Source: an uncultured Burkholderiales bacterium
GTDB taxonomy: Bacteria > Pseudomonadota > Gammaproteobacteria > Burkholderiales > Burkholderiaceae
Assembly (NCBI GenBank): GCA_946480465.1
Contig: CAMLJY010000006.1
Location: forward strand, 1-64,000
DNA length: 64,000 nt
Direction: 5' to 3'
The notes below the pieces were generated by a model. That model was not told the DNA's origin. It did no database searches and was given only the letters and a program-made list of their open reading frames with translations. The position numbers were made by a program, and so were the translations under genes. Positions within the stretch are counted from its first letter, which is position 1; each line of letters starts with the position of its first letter. This document shows positions 7,285-16,094 of the stretch, piece by piece.

Positions 7285-8854
7285 TCCTGACGGCGGCGGC
7301 TGCAGCGGGGAAGGGATGGACGTTGCCGCCGCCGTTCGTGGTGCTGGCCGGGTCCGGCGGCGGCTCGTCCCACAGGCCGGACATCCACTGGCCGATCATC
7401 TCCACCGTGGCCTCGGCCACCGGGATGCTGGGCGAGACCTTGCCTTGCGCAATCACCAGCAGCCTGTCGCTGATCTCGAACAGCTCGTCCAGCTCTTCGC
7501 TGACCACCAGCAGCGCGCAGCCCTCGTCGCGCAGGCGCAGCAGCTCGCCGCGGATCTGCGCCGCGGCGCCCACGTCCACGCCCCAGGTGGGCTGCGAGAC
7601 GATCAACAGCTTCGGGCTCGCATCGATCTCGCGGCCGACGATGAACTTCTGCAGGTTGCCGCCGGACAGGCTCTTGGCCGCCGCGCCCGGGCCGCCGGCC
7701 TTGACGTTGAAGCGCTGGATCAGGTCGGCCGCCATCGCCTTGACCGCGCCGGTGCGCAGGAAGCCGCCGGGGCCGATGGCGTCCGTGCGCGTCAATAGTG
7801 TGTTATCAGCCAATGACATCGTGGGCACCGCACCGCGGCCAAGGCGCTCTTCGGGCACGAAGTTCAGGCCCAGCTTGCGGCGCTTGCGTGGCGAGGCGGC
7901 GGCGATGTCCTGGCCGAACAGCGTGATGCTGCCGGGGGCGGCGCGGGTGTCTTCGCCGGACAGCGCGGCCATCAGCTCCTGCTGGCCGTTGCCCGAGACG
8001 CCAGCAATGCCGACGATCTCACCCGCCCGCACCTGGAAGCCGATGCCGTCCAGGGTGCGGCCGAAGGGGCCGCTCTTGGCCAGGGACAAGCCCTTCACCT
8101 CCAGCGCCACGGCGCCCGGGTTGGCGGGACGGTGCTGCAGCTGCGGCGGCTCGGCGCCGATCATCAGGCGCGACAGGCTGGCATTGGTCTCGCGCGTGGG
8201 GTCCACCTCGCCCGTCACCTTGCCGCCGCGCATCACCGTGCAGTGGTGGCACAGCTCGCGGATCTCGTCCAGCTTGTGGCTGATGTAGAGGATGCTGCAG
8301 CCCTCGTGGGCGAGCTGGCGCAGCGTCAGGAACAGGGTCTGCACCGCCTGCGGCGTCAGCACGGACGTGGGCTCGTCCAGGATCAGCAGCTGCGGGTTGG
8401 TCAGCAGCGCGCGCACGATCTCCACCCGCTGGCGCTCACCGACGGACAGCGTGTGCACCGGGCGCAGTGGGTCGACCTCGATGCCGTACTCCTTGGATAC
8501 ACCGCGGATGCGCTCGGTCACCTGCGGCAGCGGCAGCGACTTGTCCAGGCCCAGCCAGATGTTCTCGGCGGCGCTCAGGGTGTCGAACAGCGAGAAGTGC
8601 TGGAACACCATCGCAATGCCCAGCTGCCGCGCCTGTTGCGGGTTAGCAATCTTCACCGCGTTGCCGTTCCAGCGCACCTCGCCGGCGTCGGGCTGCACCG
8701 CGCCGTAGATGATCTTCATCAGCGTGGACTTGCCGGCGCCGTTCTCGCCGAGCACCGCATGGATCTGGCCGGGCGACACGCGCAGCGACACGTCGTCGTT
8801 GGCGCGCACCGCCGGGTACTGCTTGGTGATGCCGGCGAGTTCGAGTCGGAGCAT
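7268..8854 (-). CDS. ABC transporter ATP-binding protein with two nucleotide-binding domains
   Basis: The 528-residue protein contains two ABC domains in tandem, as in sugar and nucleoside importers of the BMP type. The first has a complete Walker A (GENGAGKST, residues 36-44), signature LSVGERQRVEI and Walker B LLILDEPTSVL. The second has the degenerate Walker A GVSGNGQQEL and signature LSGGNLQKFIVGREI. Such asymmetry is normal for this subfamily. It is the first gene of the minus-strand importer set. A strong hairpin lies between it and guaD, so the importer may be transcribed partly on its own. Confidence 0.93.
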   Translation of the reverse strand: MLRLELAGITKQYPAVRANDDVSLRVSPGQIHAVLGENGAGKSTLMKIIYGAVQPDAGEVRWNGNAVKIANPQQARQLGIAMVFQHFSLFDTLSAAENIWLGLDKSLPLPQVTERIRGVSKEYGIEVDPLRPVHTLSVGERQRVEIVRALLTNPQLLILDEPTSVLTPQAVQTLFLTLRQLAHEGCSILYISHKLDEIRELCHHCTVMRGGKVTGEVDPTRETNASLSRLMIGAEPPQLQHRPANPGAVALEVKGLSLAKSGPFGRTLDGIGFQVRAGEIVGIAGVSGNGQQELMAALSGEDTRAAPGSITLFGQDIAAASPRKRRKLGLNFVPEERLGRGAVPTMSLADNTLLTRTDAIGPGGFLRTGAVKAMAADLIQRFNVKAGGPGAAAKSLSGGNLQKFIVGREIDASPKLLIVSQPTWGVDVGAAAQIRGELLRLRDEGCALLVVSEELDELFEISDRLLVIAQGKVSPSIPVAEATVEMIGQWMSGLWDEPPPDPASTTNGGGNVHPFPAAAAAVRSARHA

Positions 8855-8880
8855 CCTCGTCTCCAGTCATGGACCACCCC

Positions 8881-8899
8881 GAAGCGGCGTTGCCGCTTC
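8881..8899. terminator. Perfect hairpin between guaD and the importer ATPase gene
   Basis: GAAGCGGC, a GTT loop, then GCCGCTTC form a perfect 8-bp stem in the 144-bp gap. No T-run follows on either strand, so it is either a Rho-independent-like pause or processing element, or a common intergenic hairpin of this lineage. Confidence 0.4.
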
Positions 8900-8998
8900 C
8901 CCTCAAAGGGCCACGCCAGCGGCCCGGCAAAGCCGGTTCCGCGTGTGCTTGGCCCTGCGGTTCATTCGTCGTGGGTGGCGTGGGTTGTTAAAAGATGG

Positions 8999-10312
8999 TT
9001 AGGTGCCGCGCACGAAGCGCCGCACGCCGCCCACCCAGCATTCGGACAGGTTGCGGTCGTCGCCCAGCGTGACCCAGGCAAAGACTTTCTCATGCAACTC
9101 GCGCGCCACCGCATGGCGGCGTTCGGCGACCGAGCCCACGGCCCAGTCCCACAGGCACACGTCGGCCAGGCGGCCGGGTTCGAGCACCCCGATTTCGTGA
9201 TCCAGGTGCAAGGCGTGAGCCGCCGCCCGGGTGCAGGCATGCAGCAGCGCCCAGGCCGACAGCTTGGTGCCCGCCAGGGCCTGCATCTTGTAGCCGTCGG
9301 CCATCGTGCGGTGCATCGACAGCGACGTGCCGCCGCCCACGTCGCTGCCCAGGCTGACGTGCACGCCGGCCGCGTGCATCGCCTGCCAGCCGAAGAGCCC
9401 GCTGCCCAGGAACAGGTTGGACGAGGGGCAGTGGGAAATCTGCGCGCCGCTGTCGTGCAGCAGCGCGCGGTCGGCGTCGTCCAGCCAGATGCCGTGGGCC
9501 AGCACCGAGCGTTCGTTCAGCAGGCCATGGCTTGCATAGACATCCAGGTAGCTGCGGGCCTGCGGGAAGAGCTCGGCAATCCAGCGCACCTCGTCGGTGT
9601 TCTCGGCCACGTGGGTCTGCATGTAGACGCCGGGGTGCTCGGCCACCAGGCGGCCGGCCATCGCCAGCTGCGCGTCGGTGCTGGTGGCGGCGAAGCGCGG
9701 CGTCACCGCATAGGCCAGGCGGCCGCGGCCGTGCCAGTGGTGAATGAGTGCGCGGCAGTCGGCCTCCGATCCGTCGACGTCGTCGCGCAGGTTGTCCGGC
9801 GCATGGCGGTCCATCAGCACCTTGCCGGCGATGATGCGCATGTTGCGCTGCAGGGCGGCGTCGAACAGCGCTTCGGTGGACGCACGGTGCACGGTGGGAA
9901 AGACCACGGCCGCGGTGGTGCCGTGCGAGATCAGCGCGTCCAGGAACAGCCGGGCGCCGGCGGCGGCTTGCCCGGGCTCGGCATGGCGCGCTTCGGCGGG
10001 GAAGGTGTAGGTCTCCAGCCAGTCCAGCAACTGCGCGCCCCAGGACGCGATGACGTCCACCTGCGGGCAGTGCACGTGGGTGTCGATGAAGCCGGGCAGC
10101 AGCAGCTGGCCGCGGCGATCGAGCTTCTCGAAATCGTCGCCGGGTTCGTTCGCTTGCACGGCGGCGATGCGGCCGGCGGCATCGATCAGCAGCCAGTGGT
10201 CGGGGCGGAAGCGGACGGCGGGGCTGTGGATGTCGGCGAGACCCGGGTCGGCGGTGAAGTCAAGCAGGTCGGCGCGGATGGCCGTGGCGCCGGATCGGCT
10301 CAGCGGGCTCAT
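8999..10312 (-). CDS. guaD: Guanine deaminase
   Basis: Hydrolyses guanine to xanthine and ammonia. The 437-residue amidohydrolase carries PGFIDTHVHCPQ (residues 73-84; His79 and His81 zinc ligands), a further His in MQTHVAEN, the guanine-deaminase signature ISHCPSSNLFLGSGLF and the metal Asp in SLGSDVGGGTSLSM. The start at 10312 overlaps the stop codon of the LysR gene as ATGA, so the two are probably translated together. Its product xanthine is the substrate of the divergently encoded XdhABC. Confidence 0.95.
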   Translation of the reverse strand: MSPLSRSGATAIRADLLDFTADPGLADIHSPAVRFRPDHWLLIDAAGRIAAVQANEPGDDFEKLDRRGQLLLPGFIDTHVHCPQVDVIASWGAQLLDWLETYTFPAEARHAEPGQAAAGARLFLDALISHGTTAAVVFPTVHRASTEALFDAALQRNMRIIAGKVLMDRHAPDNLRDDVDGSEADCRALIHHWHGRGRLAYAVTPRFAATSTDAQLAMAGRLVAEHPGVYMQTHVAENTDEVRWIAELFPQARSYLDVYASHGLLNERSVLAHGIWLDDADRALLHDSGAQISHCPSSNLFLGSGLFGWQAMHAAGVHVSLGSDVGGGTSLSMHRTMADGYKMQALAGTKLSAWALLHACTRAAAHALHLDHEIGVLEPGRLADVCLWDWAVGSVAERRHAVARELHEKVFAWVTLGDDRNLSECWVGGVRRFVRGT

Positions 10313-11265
10313 GCGCGGCGCCCTTCGGACAGGCCGCGCGCCACGTTGCGCACCTGCTCGCGCAGCCAGCGGCAGGCGCCGGAGGCATGGGTGAGGTCGT
10401 GCCAGAGCTGGTAATAGGTCAAGGGCGGAAACTCCACGGGACAACGAACGATGCGCACCGGCAGCAGGCCGAGGTAGCGGGCGCAGAACTGCCGCCCCGT
10501 GGTCAGCACCAGGTGCGTGCGCGCCACCATCGCCGGCGCCAGGCCGAAGTGCGGCGTGCGCACCGCGATGTCGCGCTGCAGCCCCTGGGCTTGCAGGTGT
10601 TCTTCCACCACGCCGCGGCCGCCGGCGTGCAGCGGCGTGGGGGCGATGTGCGCGCAGAGCAGGTAGCGTTCCAGCGTCCAGCCGCGCGGGCTGCGCACGG
10701 CGGGGTGGTCTTGCGCGACGAGGCAGACGATCTCGTCGGTGACCAGGCGGCCCAGGTGCATCTCGGCCGGCGGCTGCAGCCAGTTGCCGATCACCACGTC
10801 CACCTCGCCGCGCGCCAGGTGGCCGCGGTAGTCGAATTCACGCGTCAGCGGCAGCACGTCGATCTTCACGCGCGGGGCGGCAGCGCGCACGCTGGCCACC
10901 AGCTCGGGCAGGAACAGCGGGTCCAGGTAGTCGCTGGCGGCAATGCGGAAGGTCTGCTCGGCCTCTGCAGGCACGAAGGCATGCGCCGTTGCATGGCCCC
11001 CGAACAAGGCCTGCGCGCCCTGCAGGATCTGCGCGGCCGCGGGCATCAGCGACAAGGCCACGTCGGTGGCCGCCATGCCGGCGCCGCTGCGCACCAGCAG
11101 CGGGTCACCGGTCAGCGCACGCAGCCGCTTCAATTGCGCGGACACCGCGGGCTGGCTGGTGGCCAGGCGCAGGGCGGCTCGCGAGACGCTGCGTTCGGTG
11201 ATCACGGTGTGGAAGACCCGGACGAGAGACAGGTCGATCTTGTCGAACGTGGCGCCGCGTGCCAT
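10309..11265 (-). CDS. LysR-type regulator of the purine module
   Basis: The 318-residue protein has an N-terminal winged helix-turn-helix (SVSRAALRLATSQPAVSAQL, about residues 26-45) and a substrate-binding domain with the segment FRIAASDYLDPLFLPELV. It lies between guaD, which it overlaps by 4 bp, and xdhA, from which it is divergent across a 70-bp gap. LysR proteins usually activate the divergent gene and repress their own, so control of xdhABC and guaD by a purine-derived ligand is a reasonable inference. Confidence 0.88.
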   Translation of the reverse strand: MARGATFDKIDLSLVRVFHTVITERSVSRAALRLATSQPAVSAQLKRLRALTGDPLLVRSGAGMAATDVALSLMPAAAQILQGAQALFGGHATAHAFVPAEAEQTFRIAASDYLDPLFLPELVASVRAAAPRVKIDVLPLTREFDYRGHLARGEVDVVIGNWLQPPAEMHLGRLVTDEIVCLVAQDHPAVRSPRGWTLERYLLCAHIAPTPLHAGGRGVVEEHLQAQGLQRDIAVRTPHFGLAPAMVARTHLVLTTGRQFCARYLGLLPVRIVRCPVEFPPLTYYQLWHDLTHASGACRWLREQVRNVARGLSEGRRA

Positions 11266-11335
11266 ACGAAGATCTCGATAGGAGTTATAAGCCGCATCGT
11301 ATACACAGCCGGTGCGCAGCAGCTACCTTACGGGT
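11266..11335. promoter_or_regulatory. Divergent promoter region, LysR gene / xdhA
   Basis: This 70-bp gap is AT-richer than its surroundings. It contains TTATAA at 11285-11290, usable as a -10-like element in both directions, and GTATAC at 11299-11304. A LysR operator is expected here, but I could not single out one convincing T-N11-A dyad. Confidence 0.35.
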
Positions 11336-12847
11336 ATGTCCCAGGCCCCCCAACACCCCTTGCCCGGCGCCCCGGCTGAATCGCGGCCGGTGCGCTTCTT
11401 CCACCGCGGCGAGATCGTCGAGTTCGACGGCGCATCACCCACCACCACCGTGCTCGACTGGCTGCGCGAAGACGCGCACTGCACCGGCACCAAGGAAGGC
11501 TGCAACGAAGGCGATTGCGGTGCCTGCACCGTGATGGTCGGCGAGTTGCAGGACGGCGGCCGCGTGCAATGGAAGACGGTGAACGCCTGCCTGCAGTTCA
11601 TGCCGGTGCTGGACGGCAAGGCGCTGCGCACGGTGGAAGACATCGGCACGCCCGATGCACTGCACCCGGTGCAGCAGGCCATGGTGGATTGCCACGGCTC
11701 GCAATGCGGCTTCTGCACGCCGGGCTTCATCGTCTCGATGACCGCCTGCTACGAACGCCACCAGGCCCAGGGCACGCAGCCCACGCGCCAGCAGCTGGCC
11801 GACGACCTGGCCGGCAACCTGTGCCGCTGCACAGGCTACCGGCCGATCCTGGATGCGGGCGAGCGCATGTTCGAGCTGCCGCGCAAGACGCTGGACGAGG
11901 CGCCGATCGTGCAGGCGCTGCAAACGCTGCAGGCCGATGCGCCGCTGCAGCGGGCCGGGTTCTTCGCGCCGCGCACGCTGGCTGCATTTGCCGCCTTGCG
12001 CGCTGCCAAGCCCGAGGCCCGCGTGCTCGCGGGAAACACCGACATCGGCCTGTGGGTCAACAAGCAGTTCCGCGACCTGGGGGAGATCCTGTACCTCGGC
12101 GAGGTCGATGAACTCAAGCGCATCGCCGACGTGGACGGCCAGCTGGAGATCGGCGCCGGCGCTTCGCTGGAGGACGCCTGGGACGCCCTGGCCCGGCATT
12201 ACCCGAGCGTGCGCGAGATGGCGCTGCGCTTCGCCTCCCCGCCCATCCGCCACGCCGGCACCATGGGCGGCAACATCGCCAACGGCTCGCCCATCGGCGA
12301 CTCGGCGCCGGTGCTGATCGCACTGGGTGCCGACATCGTGCTGCGCCATGGCGATGCGCAGCGCACGATGCCGCTGCAAGACTTCTACGTCGACTACATG
12401 AAGAACCGCCTGGAGGCCGGCGAGTTCGTGCAGGCGCTGCGCGTGCCGCTGCCGCAGGCGGGCGGCGTGCTGCGCGCCTACAAGCTCAGCAAGCGCTACG
12501 ACAGCGACATCTCCGGCCTGGCCGCCGGCCTGTGGCTGCAGCTGGAGCCCGGCACCGGCGGCCACACCGTGCGCGCCGCGCGCTTCGCGTTCGGGGGCAT
12601 GGCCGCGATCGTCAAACGCGCAAAGGGCGCGGAGGCGGCGGTGGTCGGCCAAGCCTGGACCGAGGCCACCGTGCAGGCCGCGATGGCGGCGCTGGACGGC
12701 GACTACACGCCGCTGTCGGACCTGCGCTCTTCCGCGGCATACCGCCAGCGTGCGGCCCGCAACCTGCTGATGCGGCTGTGGCTCGAGACCCGCGGCGATG
12801 CGCCGCTGGCCCATGACGAGGTGTCCGTCTGGAGGGAGACCGCATGA
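11336..12847 (+). CDS. xdhA: Xanthine dehydrogenase small subunit (2Fe-2S and FAD)
   Basis: A 503-residue electron-transfer subunit. The N-terminal plant-type ferredoxin cluster uses Cys56, 61, 64 and 85 (CNEGDCGACTV, NACL). The second cluster uses Cys124, 127, 163 and 165 (CGFC and CRCTGYRP). The FAD domain from about residue 190 has the motifs RVLAGNTDIGLWVNK and GTMGGNIANGSPIGDS. It passes electrons from the molybdenum site of XdhB to NAD. The start MSQAPQH at 11336 is preferred over an in-frame ATG 24 bp upstream. The stop overlaps the start of xdhB as ATGA. Confidence 0.95.
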   Translation: MSQAPQHPLPGAPAESRPVRFFHRGEIVEFDGASPTTTVLDWLREDAHCTGTKEGCNEGDCGACTVMVGELQDGGRVQWKTVNACLQFMPVLDGKALRTVEDIGTPDALHPVQQAMVDCHGSQCGFCTPGFIVSMTACYERHQAQGTQPTRQQLADDLAGNLCRCTGYRPILDAGERMFELPRKTLDEAPIVQALQTLQADAPLQRAGFFAPRTLAAFAALRAAKPEARVLAGNTDIGLWVNKQFRDLGEILYLGEVDELKRIADVDGQLEIGAGASLEDAWDALARHYPSVREMALRFASPPIRHAGTMGGNIANGSPIGDSAPVLIALGADIVLRHGDAQRTMPLQDFYVDYMKNRLEAGEFVQALRVPLPQAGGVLRAYKLSKRYDSDISGLAAGLWLQLEPGTGGHTVRAARFAFGGMAAIVKRAKGAEAAVVGQAWTEATVQAAMAALDGDYTPLSDLRSSAAYRQRAARNLLMRLWLETRGDAPLAHDEVSVWRETA

Positions 12848-15156
12848 ACGCTCCGCATGAAGCCCCCGCGGTCGTCGGCAGCGCCCGCCCGCATGAATCG
12901 GCGCACCTGCACGTGGCCGGCGCCGCGCCCTACGTCGACGACATCGCCGAGGTGCAAGGCACGCTGCATGCCGCGCTGGGCCTGTCGCCGGTGGCGCACG
13001 GCGCGCTGAAAAGCGTCGACGTCGCGCTGCTGCGCGCGCAGCCCGGCGTGGTCGCGGTGATCACCGCGGCCGACATCCCCGGCGCGAACGAATGTGGTCC
13101 GATCGTGCACGACGACCCCATCCTCGCCGATGGAACGGTGCACTACCTGGGCCAGCCGGTGTTCGCGGTGATCGCGCACACGCGGCTGCAGGCCCGCCGC
13201 GCCGCGGCGCTGGCGAAGCAGGCGATCCAGGTCGATGCGCTGCCGCCGGTGCTGACCGCGCTGGAAGCCCACGCCAGGCAGCAGTACGTGGTGCCGCCGA
13301 TGAAGCTGAACCGCGGCGACGCGGCGGCCGCGCTGCCGGCCGCCAAGCACCGCGCGCAAGGCCGCTTCTCGCTCGGCGGCCAGGAACAGTTCTACCTGGA
13401 AGGCCAGATTTCCTACGCCATTCCGCAGGAAGACGGCGGCCTGCTGATCCACTGCTCCACGCAGCACCCGAGCGAGATGCAGCACACGGTGGCGCACGCC
13501 CTGGGCCGCGGGTCGCACAAGGTGCAGGTGGTGTGCCGGCGCATGGGCGGCGGCTTTGGCGGCAAGGAAAGCCAGAGCGCGCTCTTTGCCTGCGTGGCGG
13601 CCATCGCATCGGCCCAGCTGAAGCGCCCGGTCAAGCTGCGGCCGGACCGCGATGACGACATGCTCGTCACCGGCCGCCGCCACGGCTTCGAATTCCAGTG
13701 GGACGTGGGCCACGACGACGAGGGCCGCATCACCGGCGTGCAGGTGGAGATGGTGGCGAACGCCGGCTTCTCGGCCGACCTGTCGCCCCCGGTGATGACC
13801 CGCGCGCTCTGCCACTTCGACAACGCGTACTGGCTGCCGGACGTGGCGATGGGAGGTTATTGCGCCCGCACCAACACGCAGAGCAACACCGCCTTCCGGG
13901 GCTTCGGCGGGCCGCAGGGCGCGTTGGCGATCGAGATGATCCTGGACGACGTGGCGCGCAGGCTGGGCCGCGATGCGCTGGACGTGCGGCGCGCCAACTT
14001 CTACGGGGTGGAAGAGCGCAACGTGACGCCCTATGGCGCGGTGGTGAAGGACAACATCATCCACGCCCTGGTCGCCCGACTGGAAGAAACCAGCGGCTAC
14101 CGCGCGCGGCGCGAGGCCATCAAGGCCTTCAACGCCAGCAGCCCGGTGCTCAGGAAGGGCCTGGCGCTGACGCCGGTGAAGTTCGGCATTTCGTTCAACG
14201 TGGCGCATTTCAACCAGGCGGGCGCGCTGGTGCACGTGTACACCGACGGCAGCATCCTCGCCAACCACGGCGGCACCGAAATGGGCCAGGGCCTGAACAC
14301 CAAGGTGGCACAGGTCGTGGCGCACGAGCTGGGCGTGCGCCTGGATCGCGTGCGCGTCACCGCGACCGACACGCACAAGGTGGCCAACACCTCGGCCACG
14401 GCCGCGTCCACCGGCTCGGACCTGAATGGCAAGGCGGCGCAGGACGCGGCCAGGCAGATCAAGCACCGGCTGGCGGCCTTCATGGTCGGCAAGCACGGCG
14501 GCAGCGTGGACGAGGTGCGTTTCGGCGGCGACCGGGTGGCGGTCAACGGTGTCGGCGTGCCTTTCGACGACCTGGTGCAGCAGGCCTACTTCGCGCGCGT
14601 GCAGCTGTGGAGCGACGGCTTCTACGCCACGCCGGGCCTGCACTGGGACCGCGAGAAGCTGCAGGGCAACCCGTTCTTCTATTACGCATATGGCGCGGCC
14701 TGTTCCGAGGTGGTCATCGACACGCTGACCGGCGAATGGAAGCTGCTGCGGGCCGACGTGCTGCACGACGTGGGCCAGTCCCTGAATCCCGCCATCGACA
14801 TCGGCCAGGTCGAGGGCGCCTTCATCCAGGGCATGGGCTGGCTGACGATGGAGGAGCTGTACTGGCACCCGCAGTCGGGCAAGCTGATGACGCACGCGCC
14901 ATCGACCTACAAGATCCCCACCGCCAATGACTGCCCGGCGGACTTCCGCGTGGCGCTGTACGACGGCCAGAACCCGGCGGACACGATCCACCGCAGCAAG
15001 GCCGTGGGCGAGCCGCCGCTGCTGCTGCCCTTCTCGGTGTTCCTGGCCATCCGCGACGCGGTTTCTTCCGTGGGCGCACACCGGAAGCATCCGGTGCTGA
15101 GGGCGCCGGCCACGCCGGAGGCGATCCTGGATGCGATCGACTCCGTGCGCGGATGA
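12844..15156 (+). CDS. xdhB: Xanthine dehydrogenase large (molybdopterin) subunit
   Basis: The 770-residue catalytic subunit that hydroxylates hypoxanthine and xanthine. Diagnostic motifs are STQHPSEMQH, GGGFGGKES, the arginine-containing substrate loop AFRGFGGPQG and the C-terminal KAVGEPPLLL, which carries the catalytic glutamate of the xanthine oxidase family. Length and order agree with bacterial XdhB. It is translationally coupled to xdhA by a 4-bp overlap, and is separated from xdhC by 114 bp containing two hairpins. Confidence 0.96.
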   Translation: MNAPHEAPAVVGSARPHESAHLHVAGAAPYVDDIAEVQGTLHAALGLSPVAHGALKSVDVALLRAQPGVVAVITAADIPGANECGPIVHDDPILADGTVHYLGQPVFAVIAHTRLQARRAAALAKQAIQVDALPPVLTALEAHARQQYVVPPMKLNRGDAAAALPAAKHRAQGRFSLGGQEQFYLEGQISYAIPQEDGGLLIHCSTQHPSEMQHTVAHALGRGSHKVQVVCRRMGGGFGGKESQSALFACVAAIASAQLKRPVKLRPDRDDDMLVTGRRHGFEFQWDVGHDDEGRITGVQVEMVANAGFSADLSPPVMTRALCHFDNAYWLPDVAMGGYCARTNTQSNTAFRGFGGPQGALAIEMILDDVARRLGRDALDVRRANFYGVEERNVTPYGAVVKDNIIHALVARLEETSGYRARREAIKAFNASSPVLRKGLALTPVKFGISFNVAHFNQAGALVHVYTDGSILANHGGTEMGQGLNTKVAQVVAHELGVRLDRVRVTATDTHKVANTSATAASTGSDLNGKAAQDAARQIKHRLAAFMVGKHGGSVDEVRFGGDRVAVNGVGVPFDDLVQQAYFARVQLWSDGFYATPGLHWDREKLQGNPFFYYAYGAACSEVVIDTLTGEWKLLRADVLHDVGQSLNPAIDIGQVEGAFIQGMGWLTMEELYWHPQSGKLMTHAPSTYKIPTANDCPADFRVALYDGQNPADTIHRSKAVGEPPLLLPFSVFLAIRDAVSSVGAHRKHPVLRAPATPEAILDAIDSVRG

Positions 15157-15217
15157 GGCGGGCATGAGCACGTTGTCGGCATCCGGCCCGCCGTGCGCGC
15201 CGCGGCGCCTGCCCGAT

Positions 15218-15254
15218 GGACGTTCAACGTCCGGCGCCCGAGCGGCTCGGGCGC
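15218..15254. repeat. Two adjacent perfect hairpins between xdhB and xdhC
   Basis: First hairpin at 15218-15232: GGACGTT, a single C, AACGTCC. Second at 15234-15254: GCGCCCGAG, loop CGG, CTCGGGCGC (9-bp stem). They stand back to back with one base between them. No T-run follows, so full termination is unlikely; attenuation of xdhC or mRNA stabilisation is possible. Confidence 0.5.
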
Positions 15255-15270
15255 GGGCCGGCAGCGTGAC

Positions 15271-16092
15271 ATGACCGCCCCCCGTGCCCTCGAATCCACG
15301 GCCCGCCAGTGGCTGGCCACGGGCCGTGCCGTGATGGAAGTGCAGGTGCTGGACGCGCGCGGCTCGGTGCCGCGCGAAGCCGGCACGCGCATGCTGGTGG
15401 CCGCCGACGCCGTGGCCGGCACCATCGGCGGCGGCCACCTGGAGCTGCAGGCGATTGCCGACGCCCGCGTGATGCTCGCCGCGCGCGACGCCGGCCCGCG
15501 CGACCGGCCGATCGCCCTCGGGCCGACGCTCGGCCAGTGCTGCGGCGGCGCCCTGACCCTGCGCACGCAGGCGCTGATGCCCGAGACGCTGGCGCAATGG
15601 CCGCGCGAGGCGCCGCTCTTCAGGCTGCAGTTGTACGGGGCGGGCCACGTCGGCCGCGCGATCGTGAAGCTGCTCGAGGGAGTCAACTGCGCCGTGCAGT
15701 GGATCGACGAGCGCGACAGCGAGTTTCCGGCCGAAGCATCGGCCGCTCACATTGAACGTTTGTGCGTGGAGCCGGTCGAGGTGGAAGTGGCCGGCGCGTC
15801 GGCCGGCGGCTTCTACCTGGTGCTCACGCACAGCCACGACCTGGACCAGCGCATCACCGAAGCCATCCTGAAGCGAGGCGACTTCGGCTACCTGGGCCTG
15901 ATCGGCTCGGCCACCAAGCGCGCGCGCTTCCTGCACCGCTTCGAGCAGCGCGGCATCGGCGCCCACCTGCTGGCCCGCATGACCTGCCCCATCGGCGTGC
16001 CCGGCATCCCCGGCAAGGAGCCGGAGGTGATCGCGGTAGCGGTGGTGGCGCAGTTGCTGCAGGTGGCGGCGGGCCGGGCCCACCGCCCTTGA
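15271..16092 (+). CDS. xdhC: XdhC molybdenum cofactor insertion/sulfuration chaperone
   Basis: A 273-residue protein of the XdhC/CoxI family that binds molybdenum cofactor and delivers it to XdhB. The N-terminal domain contains ARGSVPREAGTRMLV and GTIGGGHLELQ. The C-terminal Rossmann domain contains LYGAGHVGRAIVKLL and GYLGLIGSATKRARFL. Start ATG 15271 is chosen because the family begins there. The gene ends 2 bp before the convergent lipoprotein gene. Confidence 0.94.
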   Translation: MTAPRALESTARQWLATGRAVMEVQVLDARGSVPREAGTRMLVAADAVAGTIGGGHLELQAIADARVMLAARDAGPRDRPIALGPTLGQCCGGALTLRTQALMPETLAQWPREAPLFRLQLYGAGHVGRAIVKLLEGVNCAVQWIDERDSEFPAEASAAHIERLCVEPVEVEVAGASAGGFYLVLTHSHDLDQRITEAILKRGDFGYLGLIGSATKRARFLHRFEQRGIGAHLLARMTCPIGVPGIPGKEPEVIAVAVVAQLLQVAAGRAHRP

Positions 16093-16094
16093 AC

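Noticed and set aside
15878..16092. Possible terminator between xdhC and the convergent lipoprotein gene
   Set aside because: Only 2 bp separate the genes and no hairpin with a T-run was seen.
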